Position numbers and translations under genes: made by a program
The notes under the pieces: model-generated
What the model saw: the letters and a program-made list of their open reading frames with translations, nothing else
Database searches by the model: none
Told to the model about the DNA's origin: nothing
In this document: piece after piece, positions 55,769 to 64,000 of the stretch
How positions within the stretch are numbered: position 1 is the first letter of the stretch
Layout: every line of letters starts with the position of its first letter
Origin: Psychromonas ossibalaenae ATCC BAA-1528
Lineage (GTDB): Bacteria > Pseudomonadota > Gammaproteobacteria > Enterobacterales > Psychromonadaceae
Assembly: GCF_000381745.1 (NCBI RefSeq)
Contig: NZ_KB906968.1
Coordinates: 160,111-224,110, forward strand
DNA length: 64,000 nucleotides
Reading direction: 5' to 3'

Positions 55769-56737
55769 ATGATAAAAATTATTTACCGCACTACGGCATC
55801 TTTACTGGTCAGCACCTCCCTGCTGCTGGGCGGCTGTATTGAACATACAGAAAAAGAAACAGAATCAGAAACAAACACAGAAACCGAAACTGCTGCCGTT
55901 CCAAAAAAGACACCGCTCATAACTTTGCCGCTGGAAGTATCGATCAACTCACTTACTGAATTAAATGCCCTGTTTGATAAATACCAGTACAGCAGTGAAC
56001 AGTGGGCAAAAGGCCCCCGTGAAGTACCGCGTTTAACTTTTTCAGGTATCAGTAAAAAATGGCAGACTCAGTCACCTAAACTTGCAGTCGACACTAAAAA
56101 AAGTGTCTTTTTCCGTTTAATGACACCACTGATATTGATCTCTAATGAAAAAATACTCAAAGAACGTGAAACAGCAGCAGACAGCCCGTTAGACTCGCCT
56201 GAATTAATCAAGCTTGCACTTAAATACCGTATTATCAAAGACAGTAAAACAGTCTTAGATGAAACCTTACGTAAATCTCTTCTGCAGCGTGTTGATATTC
56301 TGCCCCCTTCTTTAGCACTCGCGCAGGCGGCAGAAGAAAGCGGCTGGGCAACATCGCGATTTGCCCTTGAAGGAAATGCCTTTTTCGGTCAGTGGGATTT
56401 CAGCGGTAACGGTATGAAACCCAAAGCACAGCGTAAAGAGCTGGGTAATTACGGTGTGGCACGTTTTAACAGCCCGCTTGGTTCGGTAGAGGCTTATATG
56501 CTTAATCTTAACAGCGGCAGTGTTTATCAGCCGCTGCGTGATTTACGAGCAGAATTACGCGTCAGTGATCAGAAAATCAGCGGTTATAAACTGGCTGGTA
56601 CGCTTGATAAGTACTCAGAGCGCGGTCAGGTTTATGCGCAGGGACTGCAGAAAATGATCAGTTATAATGAACTGGCTAAAGTAGACCAGGCTTATCTTGC
56701 TGATAATCGTTTAGTTCATATCACCAGCGGCAATTAA
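55769..56737 (+). CDS. Bax-like glucosaminidase-domain lipoprotein
   Basis: The protein is 322 residues with a lipobox LLGGC (Cys23) and a Glu/Thr-rich linker (24-45). The C-terminal half is a glucosaminidase domain of the Bax type: PPSLALAQAAEESGWATSRFA with the catalytic Glu, then GNAFFGQWDFSG and NSPLGSVEAYMLNLNS. It should trim peptidoglycan from the outer membrane side. It is read from its own promoter. Confidence 0.87.
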   Translation: MIKIIYRTTASLLVSTSLLLGGCIEHTEKETESETNTETETAAVPKKTPLITLPLEVSINSLTELNALFDKYQYSSEQWAKGPREVPRLTFSGISKKWQTQSPKLAVDTKKSVFFRLMTPLILISNEKILKERETAADSPLDSPELIKLALKYRIIKDSKTVLDETLRKSLLQRVDILPPSLALAQAAEESGWATSRFALEGNAFFGQWDFSGNGMKPKAQRKELGNYGVARFNSPLGSVEAYMLNLNSGSVYQPLRDLRAELRVSDQKISGYKLAGTLDKYSERGQVYAQGLQKMISYNELAKVDQAYLADNRLVHITSGN

Positions 56738-56818
56738 ACATTCCGTTTAACCTGACAATACAGGCACCGTTCAGCAAAGCGATGCTTATATTATATATCA
56801 ATTATTAAGGCATGATTT

Positions 56819-57295
56819 ATGCAGTTTGAATCTGAATTTACACTCAACCGCCAGCACTTCGAAGAGTGTTTTGATCAGTCATTACCCTTTACAAAAAATA
56901 AAAATCCAAGGTACAAGTTTATGGCGGCTTTACTTCTCGGCGGCCTGCTTATTGTCATTTTTATACAGGGCCAGAAAACCTTAGGTTTCTTTTTAATGGC
57001 CTTAGCCGGCTTAGAGTATTTTAGCTTTCGCTACAAACGTACCTGGTGGTTAACCAGACAGATGTGGAGTAAAAATTCGGGTAATACCATCAAATTAACC
57101 ATTGATGAGCAGGGGGTTAAAATAAACAGTTTATATAACAATACGCAGCTGCAGTGGTCAGAAGTCGCTAAGGTCGATGAAACACCTAAAGGGCTGATGC
57201 TGACCTTAGAAAACGGTGCCCTTAACTACCTTTCTAAAGCAGTGCTCAACGAGCAGGTAAGCGACTTTATTAAGCAGCACAATAAAAACGCCTAA
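56819..57295 (+). CDS. YcxB-like domain membrane protein
   Basis: The protein is 158 residues. Two membrane helices (about 33-70) separate an N-terminal ESEFTLNRQHFEECF strand from a C-terminal beta-rich domain (IDEQGVKINSLYNNTQLQWSEVAKVDET). This layout matches the YcxB-like family, whose function is not known. Its end overlaps the convergent YqfO-like gene by 4 bases. Confidence 0.75.
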   Translation: MQFESEFTLNRQHFEECFDQSLPFTKNKNPRYKFMAALLLGGLLIVIFIQGQKTLGFFLMALAGLEYFSFRYKRTWWLTRQMWSKNSGNTIKLTIDEQGVKINSLYNNTQLQWSEVAKVDETPKGLMLTLENGALNYLSKAVLNEQVSDFIKQHNKNA

Positions 57296-57612
57296 AAGTC
57301 CTCTATGGTTTTCATTTCAAAAACGCTGTAGGCCGGCGTTTGATAGGGATGGCTGGTAATTAACGCGGCCAGTACTGCTTTGATAAGCTTTTTATCACAA
57401 ACCATCTCTACTTTATATTCTTCAACAGACTCCAGTTGATTAACAGAGCCAATAAAGGGCTGACTTGTTTCGAGCGGACGAAACTGTCCGCGGCCCGACG
57501 TCTGCCAGCAGCACTGCTCATATTCGCCAATGCGCCCGGCTCCAGCATTAAACAGCGCAGATTTAACCTTCTCAACATACTCGCCGGGTACATAAAACAC
57601 CAGTTGATACAT
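57292..57612 (-). CDS. YqfO/NIF3-like small protein
   Basis: The protein is 106 residues, starting MYQLVFYVPGEYVEKVKSALF, with GAGRIGEYEQCCWQTSGRGQF and SHPYQTPAYSVFE. This is the stand-alone form of the domain inserted in NIF3/YqfO proteins. It has a PII-like fold with unknown ligand. It lies one base from the next gene upstream. Confidence 0.85.
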   Translation of the reverse strand: MYQLVFYVPGEYVEKVKSALFNAGAGRIGEYEQCCWQTSGRGQFRPLETSQPFIGSVNQLESVEEYKVEMVCDKKLIKAVLAALITSHPYQTPAYSVFEMKTIEDF

Positions 57613-57613
57613 T

Positions 57614-58009
57614 TCATCTTCCTTTTTTGTGCAGGTAAAAAAGTACAGGCAGCAGAACCATACTGGTAGTCAGCATATCCGCGACACTATGGTAATCAAG
57701 AAACCACATCAGATAAAAATAGATGAATAATGACAGCGGTGCGAATAACAGCATTTTTTTATTTTTCATACTGATATCAATAACAAATACTAAAGCCAGT
57801 GCGCTATGAGTACTGTAGTCCATGGCTAAGGCCGGCCAGATTTTTAAACTGTTATCCAGGAGCATCAGCCCATAAACAAGAGTTAAAGAGAGCAGTAATA
57901 CAATAATGCGCAGGCGCCGTTTTACCTGCGTCTCTTTTTTCCAGTAATACAGATAAGCAAGTACCAGAAGCGGTGTATACAGATCAGCAGTAAGCGACGC
58001 CAATGTCAT
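57614..58009 (-). CDS. Hypothetical membrane protein, 131 aa
   Basis: The product has four to five hydrophobic helices and basic loops, with a DYSTHSALALVFVIDIS segment. I do not recognise the family, though the DYSTHSA motif and short loops recall membrane enzymes acting on lipid phosphates. It lies between the YqfO-like gene and a 264-aa gene, all within 15 bases of each other, so they form one transcript. Confidence 0.65.
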   Translation of the reverse strand: MTLASLTADLYTPLLVLAYLYYWKKETQVKRRLRIIVLLLSLTLVYGLMLLDNSLKIWPALAMDYSTHSALALVFVIDISMKNKKMLLFAPLSLFIYFYLMWFLDYHSVADMLTTSMVLLPVLFYLHKKGR

Positions 58010-58023
58010 TCTGCAACAGTCGC

Positions 58024-58818
58024 TTAAGGACGGGCTTTACTGTAGTCAACAGTATGATCGCAGCTTCCTTCTGACTCGCAGTCATTAATACCGTCCCGGT
58101 TTTTATCCCAGCTGGAATGCATACGCTTCACTTGTTTAAATTTCGCTTCTTCGTTTTGCTGCGATAAATTTAACAGCAGCAGCGTTTTTTCAAAGGGTTC
58201 TGTCGGGTAATCTGCATTGGACTGCCCTTGTGCATGGCCTAAATAGTCAACACGAATCTCATTATCGAAGAGATTAATCTTCTCTTCACGAACACGATTT
58301 CCCAGCAGGACAGAATCTAAGTGACGGCTTTGTTTGCTGACAGAGTCATAGGAAAACAGACCGACATAAACAAAAACACCGCTGCCGGCAGTATTAACCA
58401 CAAAAGGTGCAGCAAAATGAATGAGACCTCTTTCAGCTTCAGTCAGCAGCACCATTTTAGACATGTTTAGATAAAGAGAGCCACGGTCATAAAGCGCTTC
58501 TTTTCCATCAGCAGCTTCCTGTAAAACGTCCTGATAGTGACCGCGCAGATAAAAGCTATTATCAATCTTTTCCTGTTTATCTAATACAACCTGTTTATCT
58601 GTTTCCGGGTAATCCATGCTGACAGGATAAGCGGCAGACAGGTTTTCATAAATTATCTGGCTGAGAGTCTGTTCACAGGTTTGTTCAGACTCATTCCAGA
58701 CACCGGCTATTTTTTTACACTCTTCAGGCGAGTTAATTTTACTGTGCAGAAAATAGATGCCGCCGAATACAACAACAGCCACAATAATTATCTGATTAAT
58801 TCTTTTATGCATTTTCAT
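58024..58818 (-). CDS. Hypothetical anchored protein with calcium-loop-like tail, 264 aa
   Basis: One N-terminal membrane helix (about 8-24) places the rest in the periplasm. A small Cys pair region (CKKIAGVWNESEQTC) follows it. The body is mixed alpha/beta. Near the end, DKNRDGINDCESEGSCD resembles a dockerin or EF-hand calcium loop with two nearby Cys. The family is not recognised. It is 8 bases from truC upstream, so it is co-transcribed with the truC-yqcC group. Confidence 0.6.
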   Translation of the reverse strand: MKMHKRINQIIIVAVVVFGGIYFLHSKINSPEECKKIAGVWNESEQTCEQTLSQIIYENLSAAYPVSMDYPETDKQVVLDKQEKIDNSFYLRGHYQDVLQEAADGKEALYDRGSLYLNMSKMVLLTEAERGLIHFAAPFVVNTAGSGVFVYVGLFSYDSVSKQSRHLDSVLLGNRVREEKINLFDNEIRVDYLGHAQGQSNADYPTEPFEKTLLLLNLSQQNEEAKFKQVKRMHSSWDKNRDGINDCESEGSCDHTVDYSKARP

Positions 58819-58826
58819 TATTCCGG

Positions 58827-59636
58827 TTAATAATCTAATTTTATTGTTGATAACAGTTTTTTAAATTCATCGTTTAAGGGGGCGTTAACGGTAATTAACT
58901 GATCTGTTTTAGGATGTTTAAAAGATAAAAATTCCGCGTGCAGCAGTAAACGATGACTGGCAAATTCATCGCGAAACATCGCATTATGTTTACCGTCTCC
59001 ATGTGAGGTATCCCCGACAATCGGATGGCGAAGATGTGCCATATGACGGCGCAATTGATGCTTACGCCCGGTTTTAGGTGTCAGCGACATCAGACTGTAA
59101 CGCGATGAATCATAAGGTCTTACTGCAATCGGCAGTTCGGTCTGCGCCAGGCAGCGGTATTGCGTGAATGCCTGCTGCGCCGGTTTATCTACATTGGCTT
59201 TTTTATCCGCAATTTTATCGAGAATTTCTTTCAGTGCATAATCAAGTTCACCATCCCCTAGATGGCCGCGCACCACAGCGAGATAAGATTTTTCCATGCT
59301 GTGCTGAGCAAACTGATGCATCAAATTACGCGCGCTTTCTTTATCAAGCGCAAACAATAAAACCCCGGAAGTCGGCCGGTCCAGGCGGTGCACCGGAAAT
59401 ACATATTTGCCGATCTGATTACGCACTTTCTGCAGTGCAAACTCTGTGGCATGACTGTCTAACCAGCTGCGGTGTACCAGAAGCCCGGAAGGTTTATTCA
59501 CAGCAACCAGATGTTCATCCTGATATAAAATATCCAGATCCGGGCTGCTCGTTTCAATATCAAGATCCTGATCTTCCAATGCTTCATTGAAAAGCAGCTC
59601 CTGGTTTTCAAGCTGATTGTTTTCTATATCACTCAT
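58827..59636 (-). CDS. truC: tRNA pseudouridine(65) synthase TruC
   Basis: The protein is 269 residues from the ATG at 59636. Catalytic motif HRLDRPTSGVLLFAL, then GRKHQLRRHMAHLRHPIVGD, as in TruC of the RluA family, which modifies U65 of tRNA-Ile and tRNA-Asp. An acidic N-terminal extension of about 37 residues precedes the conserved DILYQDEHLVAVNKPSGLLVHRSW start; E. coli TruC lacks it, so a later start is possible although no better in-frame ATG exists. Confidence 0.92.
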   Translation of the reverse strand: MSDIENNQLENQELLFNEALEDQDLDIETSSPDLDILYQDEHLVAVNKPSGLLVHRSWLDSHATEFALQKVRNQIGKYVFPVHRLDRPTSGVLLFALDKESARNLMHQFAQHSMEKSYLAVVRGHLGDGELDYALKEILDKIADKKANVDKPAQQAFTQYRCLAQTELPIAVRPYDSSRYSLMSLTPKTGRKHQLRRHMAHLRHPIVGDTSHGDGKHNAMFRDEFASHRLLLHAEFLSFKHPKTDQLITVNAPLNDEFKKLLSTIKLDY

Positions 59637-59652
59637 TATTTTCACTTAAATT

Positions 59653-60000
59653 TCAATTGTTGTCATTAAAAACACTATCAATAGAGGCAATGATCTTCTC
59701 TATTTCGGTGCTGTTAACCGCCAGAGGTTTAAAATACTCTTCGGCCATTGCCGACAGCGACAAACTCTCCGGCAGCGCCTCTGAAAACTGTAAAATCTGT
59801 CCCATTTTTACGATAAAGATAAACTGCAGCCACTGCACAAAGCTGAGTTTATCAATAGAAAAAGGCTCAGTGCTGTTAAGCGCATCTGCATCAGGCGGTA
59901 TTTCCTGCCATAAATTCCGGCGGCGCAATTCACTTTCCAGCTGATTTAAAAGCTCAAGCAACAGGCGGCGTTTTTTTAATTCACTCTCTCTATCAGTCAT
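59653..60000 (-). CDS. yqcC: YqcC family protein
   Basis: The protein is 115 residues: LLLELLNQLESELRRRNLW at the start and FVQWLQFIFIVKMGQIL in the centre are typical of YqcC (DUF446). It forms a helical bundle of unknown role. It is next to truC as in E. coli (yqcC-truC). The 100-base gap to the divergent DUF3549 gene contains a TATAAT box at 60060-60065 for the other direction. Confidence 0.9.
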   Translation of the reverse strand: MTDRESELKKRRLLLELLNQLESELRRRNLWQEIPPDADALNSTEPFSIDKLSFVQWLQFIFIVKMGQILQFSEALPESLSLSAMAEEYFKPLAVNSTEIEKIIASIDSVFNDNN

Positions 60001-60100
60001 ATCTGTTACTTAGCAAAATTAGTTAGTGACATAATATACCAGCTAGTTAGTCAATGGGGTATAATCCTCAGTACATTATGAACAACAGAATAATATTATT

Positions 60101-61144
60101 ATGAGCATGAATACCCTTACTGAATTTTTACAAGAATCTAAATGCCAGTTTCGAGTTTATGATTTGGGACGTAAAGTCAGCAGAATAGCCAGCAGTGTTT
60201 TTGAAAAAATTGCACATAATGAACAGCCCTATCCGTATCCGATACAGCAGCACGCTTATATTGCCCTGACATTCTGGCAGACCAGCGTACAAAAAGAACA
60301 TTTCATCTGGTTTTTAAAAATGCCGCTCGATGAACAGGGACTGATGAAAATTACCGCACAAAGCAGCTTTATAAGAATGGTGGTTGAAGCGATCGGCGAA
60401 GACTTAACCGTCGATATCAGCAAAAAACTGCAGGAGCGTCTGGCCAGCAACCCCTTTGTATTTAAACCCGCGGCAGAAAAGTTAGCTATTTTTAATGCGG
60501 CCGTGAATACCGGCTTGATCCGTCCCCCCTCCTCTTTTTATCAAGCAGCCGCGCACTACTTTTCAGGCGCAGCAGGGTGGAATAACTGGCAGGAATTAGG
60601 CATTCAAGGTATTGCTGATTTAACGGCACGTTTAAATCATGATAATAATCAGGAGCATCTGATTATTGCGCTGCCGTTTTTACCGCAGCAGCCTCTGCAG
60701 TCATTAGCCTTATGTTTAGAAAACCAGGATCAGATAAGTACCAGTCTGGCAGAAGCACTTGTCCGGCAGGCCGATATAGAGCTGCAGGCGGATCACCAGG
60801 ACAGTGCCATTTTATTATTACGCGCTTTAGCCAGCGCACCAGCTGCCGGTATTACTAAAGCGCTTTTAGAAAAACAGTTCAGTTCGGAGTTAATTCATAA
60901 CCCGCACTGGTATGTTGGTATTGCTGGACGATTATGGACAATGCTGGAAGATGAAACACTGCTTAACCGCTTTCTAGAAGCCTTAGCAAATAATCAGCCG
61001 TCACTGTTTCCGCAGCTGTTTGCTGATTTAGTCGCGATTCCGTCTCTGCGCGATAAAGTGCTTAAACAATTACGTTTACCAGCACGTTCACCTGCATTAT
61101 CAGAGGCTATCGGTGTCCTTTTTTCAGGCATTAAAACAACTTAA
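60101..61144 (+). CDS. DUF3549 family protein
   Basis: The protein is 347 residues, start MSMNTLTEFLQESKCQFRVYDLGR. The family is conserved in Vibrio, Shewanella and relatives, always in front of a DUF3301 gene, as here. The second half looks helical and repetitive (HEAT-like). Its function is unknown. It starts a co-directional run of five genes with gaps of 2 to 50 bases. Confidence 0.85.
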   Translation: MSMNTLTEFLQESKCQFRVYDLGRKVSRIASSVFEKIAHNEQPYPYPIQQHAYIALTFWQTSVQKEHFIWFLKMPLDEQGLMKITAQSSFIRMVVEAIGEDLTVDISKKLQERLASNPFVFKPAAEKLAIFNAAVNTGLIRPPSSFYQAAAHYFSGAAGWNNWQELGIQGIADLTARLNHDNNQEHLIIALPFLPQQPLQSLALCLENQDQISTSLAEALVRQADIELQADHQDSAILLLRALASAPAAGITKALLEKQFSSELIHNPHWYVGIAGRLWTMLEDETLLNRFLEALANNQPSLFPQLFADLVAIPSLRDKVLKQLRLPARSPALSEAIGVLFSGIKTT

Positions 61145-61159
61145 ACAAACGGGAAAGTC

Positions 61160-61474
61160 ATGTCGAGTCTGCTATTTATTTTATTTTGCGTTTCAGCGGG
61201 TACGCTTATCTGGAAGCTGCGCCAGCAGTCTGAATATGCCAAAAAACTGATCACTCAGCACTGTTTTAAACTGGATCTGCAGTTACTGTCAGTTTCTCGT
61301 TCTAACTTTAATTTTAAACTTGGCAGAGACTTTCTACAGGCCAGTTTTGTATTTGAATTCAGCAGTGATAACGATAACAGCTATCAGGGACGGCTGTTCA
61401 TATCGGGGTTACGTAAACCACGTTTTGAGCTGCCTGTGTATCGTACTTTTGAAGATCCCAACACACTGCATTAA
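61160..61474 (+). CDS. DUF3301 family membrane-anchored protein
   Basis: The protein is 104 residues with one N-terminal membrane helix (LLFILFCVSAGTLIW) and the conserved YAKKLITQHCFKLDLQLLSVS segment. Function unknown. It pairs with the DUF3549 gene 15 bases upstream. Confidence 0.85.
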   Translation: MSSLLFILFCVSAGTLIWKLRQQSEYAKKLITQHCFKLDLQLLSVSRSNFNFKLGRDFLQASFVFEFSSDNDNSYQGRLFISGLRKPRFELPVYRTFEDPNTLH

Positions 61475-61511
61475 TTTTCTCTAAACATTTTTTATACAGG
61501 ATATTTCTATA

Positions 61512-61844
61512 ATGGATCGTATTATTTTAATTGCTCAGCAAATTGCGAAAGAAGGGAAAGTACCTAATACCGCATTGATCAAATCACGCCTGCCGAAAAA
61601 TGTACCGCTGCCGGCAATTATTCAAGGTCTGAAACTTTGGAGAGAAAATCCAGATAAAGAGATCAACTCTCCATCCGAGCCGGCACTGACTGCAGCAGCA
61701 GACAGTGAAGGTGCAGCAAGTTTTGATGCATTATTAGAAATCAAAATTGAACAGATGATAAAACCGCTGTTCACTGAGATAGCTGATTTAAAAGAGCAGC
61801 TTGAAACCTTGCAAAAACAACTTAACACAGAAGATAAAGAGTAA
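61512..61844 (+). CDS. Hypothetical protein with HTH-like start and coiled coil, 110 aa
   Basis: An N-terminal helical unit (about 5-45, AKEGKVPNTALIKSRLPKNVPLPAIIQGL) resembles small DNA-binding or KfrA-type start domains; an Ala/Ser linker and a C-terminal coiled coil (about 78-108, LKEQLETLQKQL) follow. The family is found in the same position in Shewanella-like genomes, but its function is unknown. The next gene starts 2 bases after it. Confidence 0.65.
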   Translation: MDRIILIAQQIAKEGKVPNTALIKSRLPKNVPLPAIIQGLKLWRENPDKEINSPSEPALTAAADSEGAASFDALLEIKIEQMIKPLFTEIADLKEQLETLQKQLNTEDKE

Positions 61845-61846
61845 CC

Positions 61847-62623
61847 GTGTTTATTAAAGAACTTACATTTGAGTGTTACCAGAATACTCAATACGCAGCC
61901 GTTGAAAGAGCAATTAACAATTACTTTGATATGCTCCGTTATAACGGGCAGATTTTAGGCCGTGAATTCCCCATTGCGATGTTTGAAGGCTGGTTTGTCA
62001 GCCGCTTAGTCTGCCCGGAAGAAAACAGCTTAGAGGAAACTTTTAACAGTCCGCAGGTAAGACACGCTTTAAATCAGTTAACTGAAGCGGGTTTACTTAC
62101 CCCAAAAATTAAAACCGTCGCAGAAGACTTAAATTCATTGGAGTGCGCTGCAGACACCCAGCCGCAGTGGCAGGTTTTATACACCACATTTTTAGATACC
62201 TGTTCACCACTTCGCTGCGGTGAAACGCTTGCGCCTATTCCGCTGTACCGCACTCCGGAGGCTGTCAGCAACGGCGACCGTAAAAGTGTTCTAAAATGGC
62301 AGGAAGAGTGGATAAACTGCGATGAACTGCAGATGAACGGCTCCGCGGTTTCCAGCTATGCATTAAAAGAGATTGGGGAAGTCGACAGCAAACTCTACTA
62401 CCGCGGCACGAACCTGTGTAAGCGGATTGAATTTGTCACTAAGGTGCCCACCTATTACTACCTTTATCGGGTTGCAGGAAAAAACCTGCAGGAAGAACAG
62501 CAGCGTAAGTGCCCAAGCTGCGGTGGTGAGTGGAAATTAGCAGCACCGTTATTTGATATTTTCGACTTTAAATGTGATAAATGCCAGCTAGTTTCTAACC
62601 TGTCCTGGGATTTCAAAAAGTAA
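61847..62623 (+). CDS. DUF2310 zinc-ribbon protein
   Basis: The protein is 258 residues starting at GTG, 2 bases after the preceding stop. The long N-terminal domain (LTFECYQNTQYAAVERAINNYFDMLRYNGQ) ends in a zinc ribbon CPSCGG...CDKC at about 223-245. It is a DUF2310 protein, suggested to bind nucleic acid. It lies between the coiled-coil protein and creA. Confidence 0.85.
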   Translation: MFIKELTFECYQNTQYAAVERAINNYFDMLRYNGQILGREFPIAMFEGWFVSRLVCPEENSLEETFNSPQVRHALNQLTEAGLLTPKIKTVAEDLNSLECAADTQPQWQVLYTTFLDTCSPLRCGETLAPIPLYRTPEAVSNGDRKSVLKWQEEWINCDELQMNGSAVSSYALKEIGEVDSKLYYRGTNLCKRIEFVTKVPTYYYLYRVAGKNLQEEQQRKCPSCGGEWKLAAPLFDIFDFKCDKCQLVSNLSWDFKK

Positions 62624-62673
62624 GCATCAGACTATTTTCTGCTAACACTTGAGTAATTAGAGGAATAAAAATC

Positions 62674-63168
62674 ATGTTAAAAAAAATAAAAATATTCGCC
62701 GCCCTGCTGATTGTATTAGTGATCGTATTTTTTGGATTAAGAGGCTGCTCTAAAGATGAAGTCGGTGATGTTTCACTAGGCATGTTTACTACTAAAGATA
62801 TTAAAATTGAAAAACTCAACGACCCGGTTGTTTCCGGTGTAACCTGTCATATTTCCAATATTGTCGCTGACCTGGACTTTTCTGATCCGTCAGACTCTTC
62901 AATCAGCTGCCGCCAGACCGGTGAAATAACCCCGGCAATGCTGACTCAAATAGACAAATCTAAAGGCGGCGAATTAGTTTTTAAAAAATCCAAAAGCATC
63001 CTCTTTAAAAGTCTGAAAATAAAACGTATTTTTGATCCGTCAACACAGACGCTTATTTATATCGCTTTCAGCACTAAAGAGTTAAACGGCAGCTTTAAAC
63101 ACTCGATGTCTACTGTTCCACTGTGGGGAACAAAAGCTTACAACACGCCGGTTACTGAAACTAAATAG
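62674..63168 (+). CDS. creA: CreA family protein
   Basis: The protein is 164 residues with an N-terminal hydrophobic anchor (6-22). Conserved parts are DPVVSGVTCHISN, DPSDSSISCRQTG and the SLKIKRIFDPSTQTLIYIAFSTK strand pair. CreA is a periplasmic protein of unknown role near creBC in E. coli; no creBC is here. The gene ends the five-gene run with a strong terminator. Confidence 0.9.
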   Translation: MLKKIKIFAALLIVLVIVFFGLRGCSKDEVGDVSLGMFTTKDIKIEKLNDPVVSGVTCHISNIVADLDFSDPSDSSISCRQTGEITPAMLTQIDKSKGGELVFKKSKSILFKSLKIKRIFDPSTQTLIYIAFSTKELNGSFKHSMSTVPLWGTKAYNTPVTETK

Positions 63169-63173
63169 AGAGT

Positions 63174-63201
63174 AAAAAGGGGCTGAATGCAGTCCCTTTT
63201 T
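63174..63201 (+). terminator. Intrinsic terminator after creA
   Basis: AAAAAGGG(g)CTG-4-CAG(t)CCCTTTTT lies 6 bases after the stop. Confidence 0.92.
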
Positions 63202-63275
63202 CAGGCCCCCCTCCCTCCGTCCGGCAATACATTTATTAACAAGCAGCTCTGCTCGACATAAATAAGCTAATTACA

Positions 63276-63303
63276 TTTGCTCAAAGAGTTACGATGCTAT
63301 AGT
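63276..63303 (+). promoter_or_regulatory. Promoter of the DUF465 gene
   Basis: TTTGCT-16-TATAGT with TG one base before the -10 element (extended -10), 30 bases before the gene start. Confidence 0.55.
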
Positions 63304-63333
63304 AAAGCTAACTTTCTTTACTGAGGGATCAAT

Positions 63334-63591
63334 ATGTTAAATGAAAATCATGCACTTATTCTCGACTTTCCGGAACTAAAAATGGACATCGTTCATCTCA
63401 ACCATGACAGTCCGACATTTAAAGAAAAATCACAGCAGTACCACCTGCTCGATTACGATATTCGCCAGCTTGAAATAGCAGGAAGCCCGACAGATGATGA
63501 ACATATGAATCAGCTGAAAATAAAAAGAGCACAATTAAAAGATTTATTATATCTGCAGTTAAAAGAACATCATGAATCCTGCCGCGCCTGA
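63334..63591 (+). CDS. DUF465 (YdcH-like) protein
   Basis: The protein is 85 residues, all helical: FKEKSQQYHLLDYDIRQLE and LKIKRAQLKDLLYLQLKEH are typical of the YdcH/SlyX-like DUF465 family, which forms short coiled coils of unknown function. An agggat ribosome-binding site precedes ATG. A hairpin follows the gene. Confidence 0.8.
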   Translation: MLNENHALILDFPELKMDIVHLNHDSPTFKEKSQQYHLLDYDIRQLEIAGSPTDDEHMNQLKIKRAQLKDLLYLQLKEHHESCRA

Positions 63592-63615
63592 ATATCTATA
63601 AGGCAGTTAATGAAA

Positions 63616-63637
63616 AAGGACAACCTGAGTTGTCCTT
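63616..63637 (+). terminator. Intrinsic terminator after the DUF465 gene
   Basis: AAGGACAA-6-TTGTCCTT, 24 bases after the stop, with AT-rich flanks that allow use on both strands. Confidence 0.75.
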
Positions 63638-63658
63638 ATCATGCTTTAATGAACACGG

Positions 63659-64000
63659 CTAGCGCATTTTAATCCCTGATTCTAAAAGGGCTGAGCGATA
63701 GCCATCATCTAGTGCTGCCATCTTTTTTTTTGCAGCTATACTCGCCGACTTTGTCTTATCTTGTTTAAATAAGCCCATCGCTATTTTTCTCATTACATTA
63801 AAAGCAAGTGGACCTCGGCCTTTACGAATCCTTGATTCATCTTCTCTAAAAGTCATATCTAGCATCCAGTGCATACTCTCAACCTGCCAATGATTACGGA
63901 CTGCATGTAGACTTTGTTCTGCGTTTAAGTTCAGTGAACTAATGTACCAACGGGTTTCTGTGGTCTCTTTTCCTGTGGATTTTTCATATACATCCGATGT
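63659..64000 (-). mobile_element. ISAs1-family transposase, C-terminal part (cut by window edge)
   Basis: The frame is open from the last base of the window to the stop at 63659, giving 113 residues. ETRWYISSLNLNAEQSLHAVRNHW and ESMHWMLDMTFREDESRIRKG are the end of the ISAs1 DDE transposase. The catalytic Glu region and the end LFKQDKTKSASIAAKKKMA are intact. The rest lies beyond the window; whether the element is complete is unknown. Confidence 0.9.

Overview
The window is chromosomal DNA of a marine, AT-leaning gammaproteobacterium, most likely Psychromonas or a close relative. This is inferred from gene content: a cydABX-ybgE operon, a ruv/yebC/aspS/cmoAB neighbourhood, a sigma-54 controlled dicarboxylate TRAP system, a DUF3549/DUF3301/DUF2310/creA block, and dispersed non-coding repeats of the kind common in this group. 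No tRNA, rRNA, CRISPR array or prophage was seen. The right edge cuts an ISAs1-type transposase and the left edge cuts a MetR-like LysR regulator.

Layout. 1-5 kb: regulator fragment, double cupin protein, then a KAP-type P-loop NTPase bracketed by two inverted copies of a ~300 bp intergenic repeat, a small unknown gene and a Crp/Fnr regulator. 5-10 kb: SIMPL protein and the cytochrome bd operon (cydA, cydB, the 42-residue cydX, ybgE), with FNR- and ArcA-like sites far upstream. 10-13 kb: ruvC-rarD-ruvA-ruvB. 13-20 kb: dctB/dctD two-component system facing dctPQM, with a good sigma-54 promoter before dctP and a third copy of the ~300 bp repeat between the two blocks. 20-23 kb: LysR regulator divergent from a beta-carbonic anhydrase, then an HD-GYP protein. 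23-28.6 kb: yebC, aspS and cmoAB; aspS lies between two direct copies of a ~165 bp MITE, one of which contains the aspS stop codon.

28.6-34.7 kb: a lone flagellin with a zinc-protease domain in its variable region (flagellinolysin), read from a consensus sigma-28 promoter; then nudL, a lytic transglycosylase, an acyltransferase and a decayed stretch with an IS630-type transposase remnant. 34.7-36.8 kb: a secreted reprolysin-like protease whose two chitin-binding domains lie beyond an in-frame UGA. 37-47 kb: an ABC exporter, NhaC antiporter, solute-binding protein, EamA permease, a 9-residue-repeat secreted protein, FadL and OmpA. 47-55.5 kb: LoiP protease, then a copper/silver block: a cytochrome-b562-like protein carrying six Met/His-rich repeats, cusA, cusB with a doubled metal-binding domain, cusC, and a small Cys/Met/His protein behind a MerR-family (CueR-like) promoter with a 19-bp spacer. 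55.7-64 kb: Bax-like lipoprotein, small envelope genes, truC-yqcC, the DUF3549-DUF3301-DUF2310-creA run, a DUF465 protein and the transposase fragment.

The strongest leads are the enzymatic flagellin with its own sigma-28 promoter, the Met/His-repeat b562-like protein in the Cus locus, the KAP NTPase boxed by inverted repeats, and the UGA-split protease. The flagellin and protease families are known; what is new would be their form and context here.
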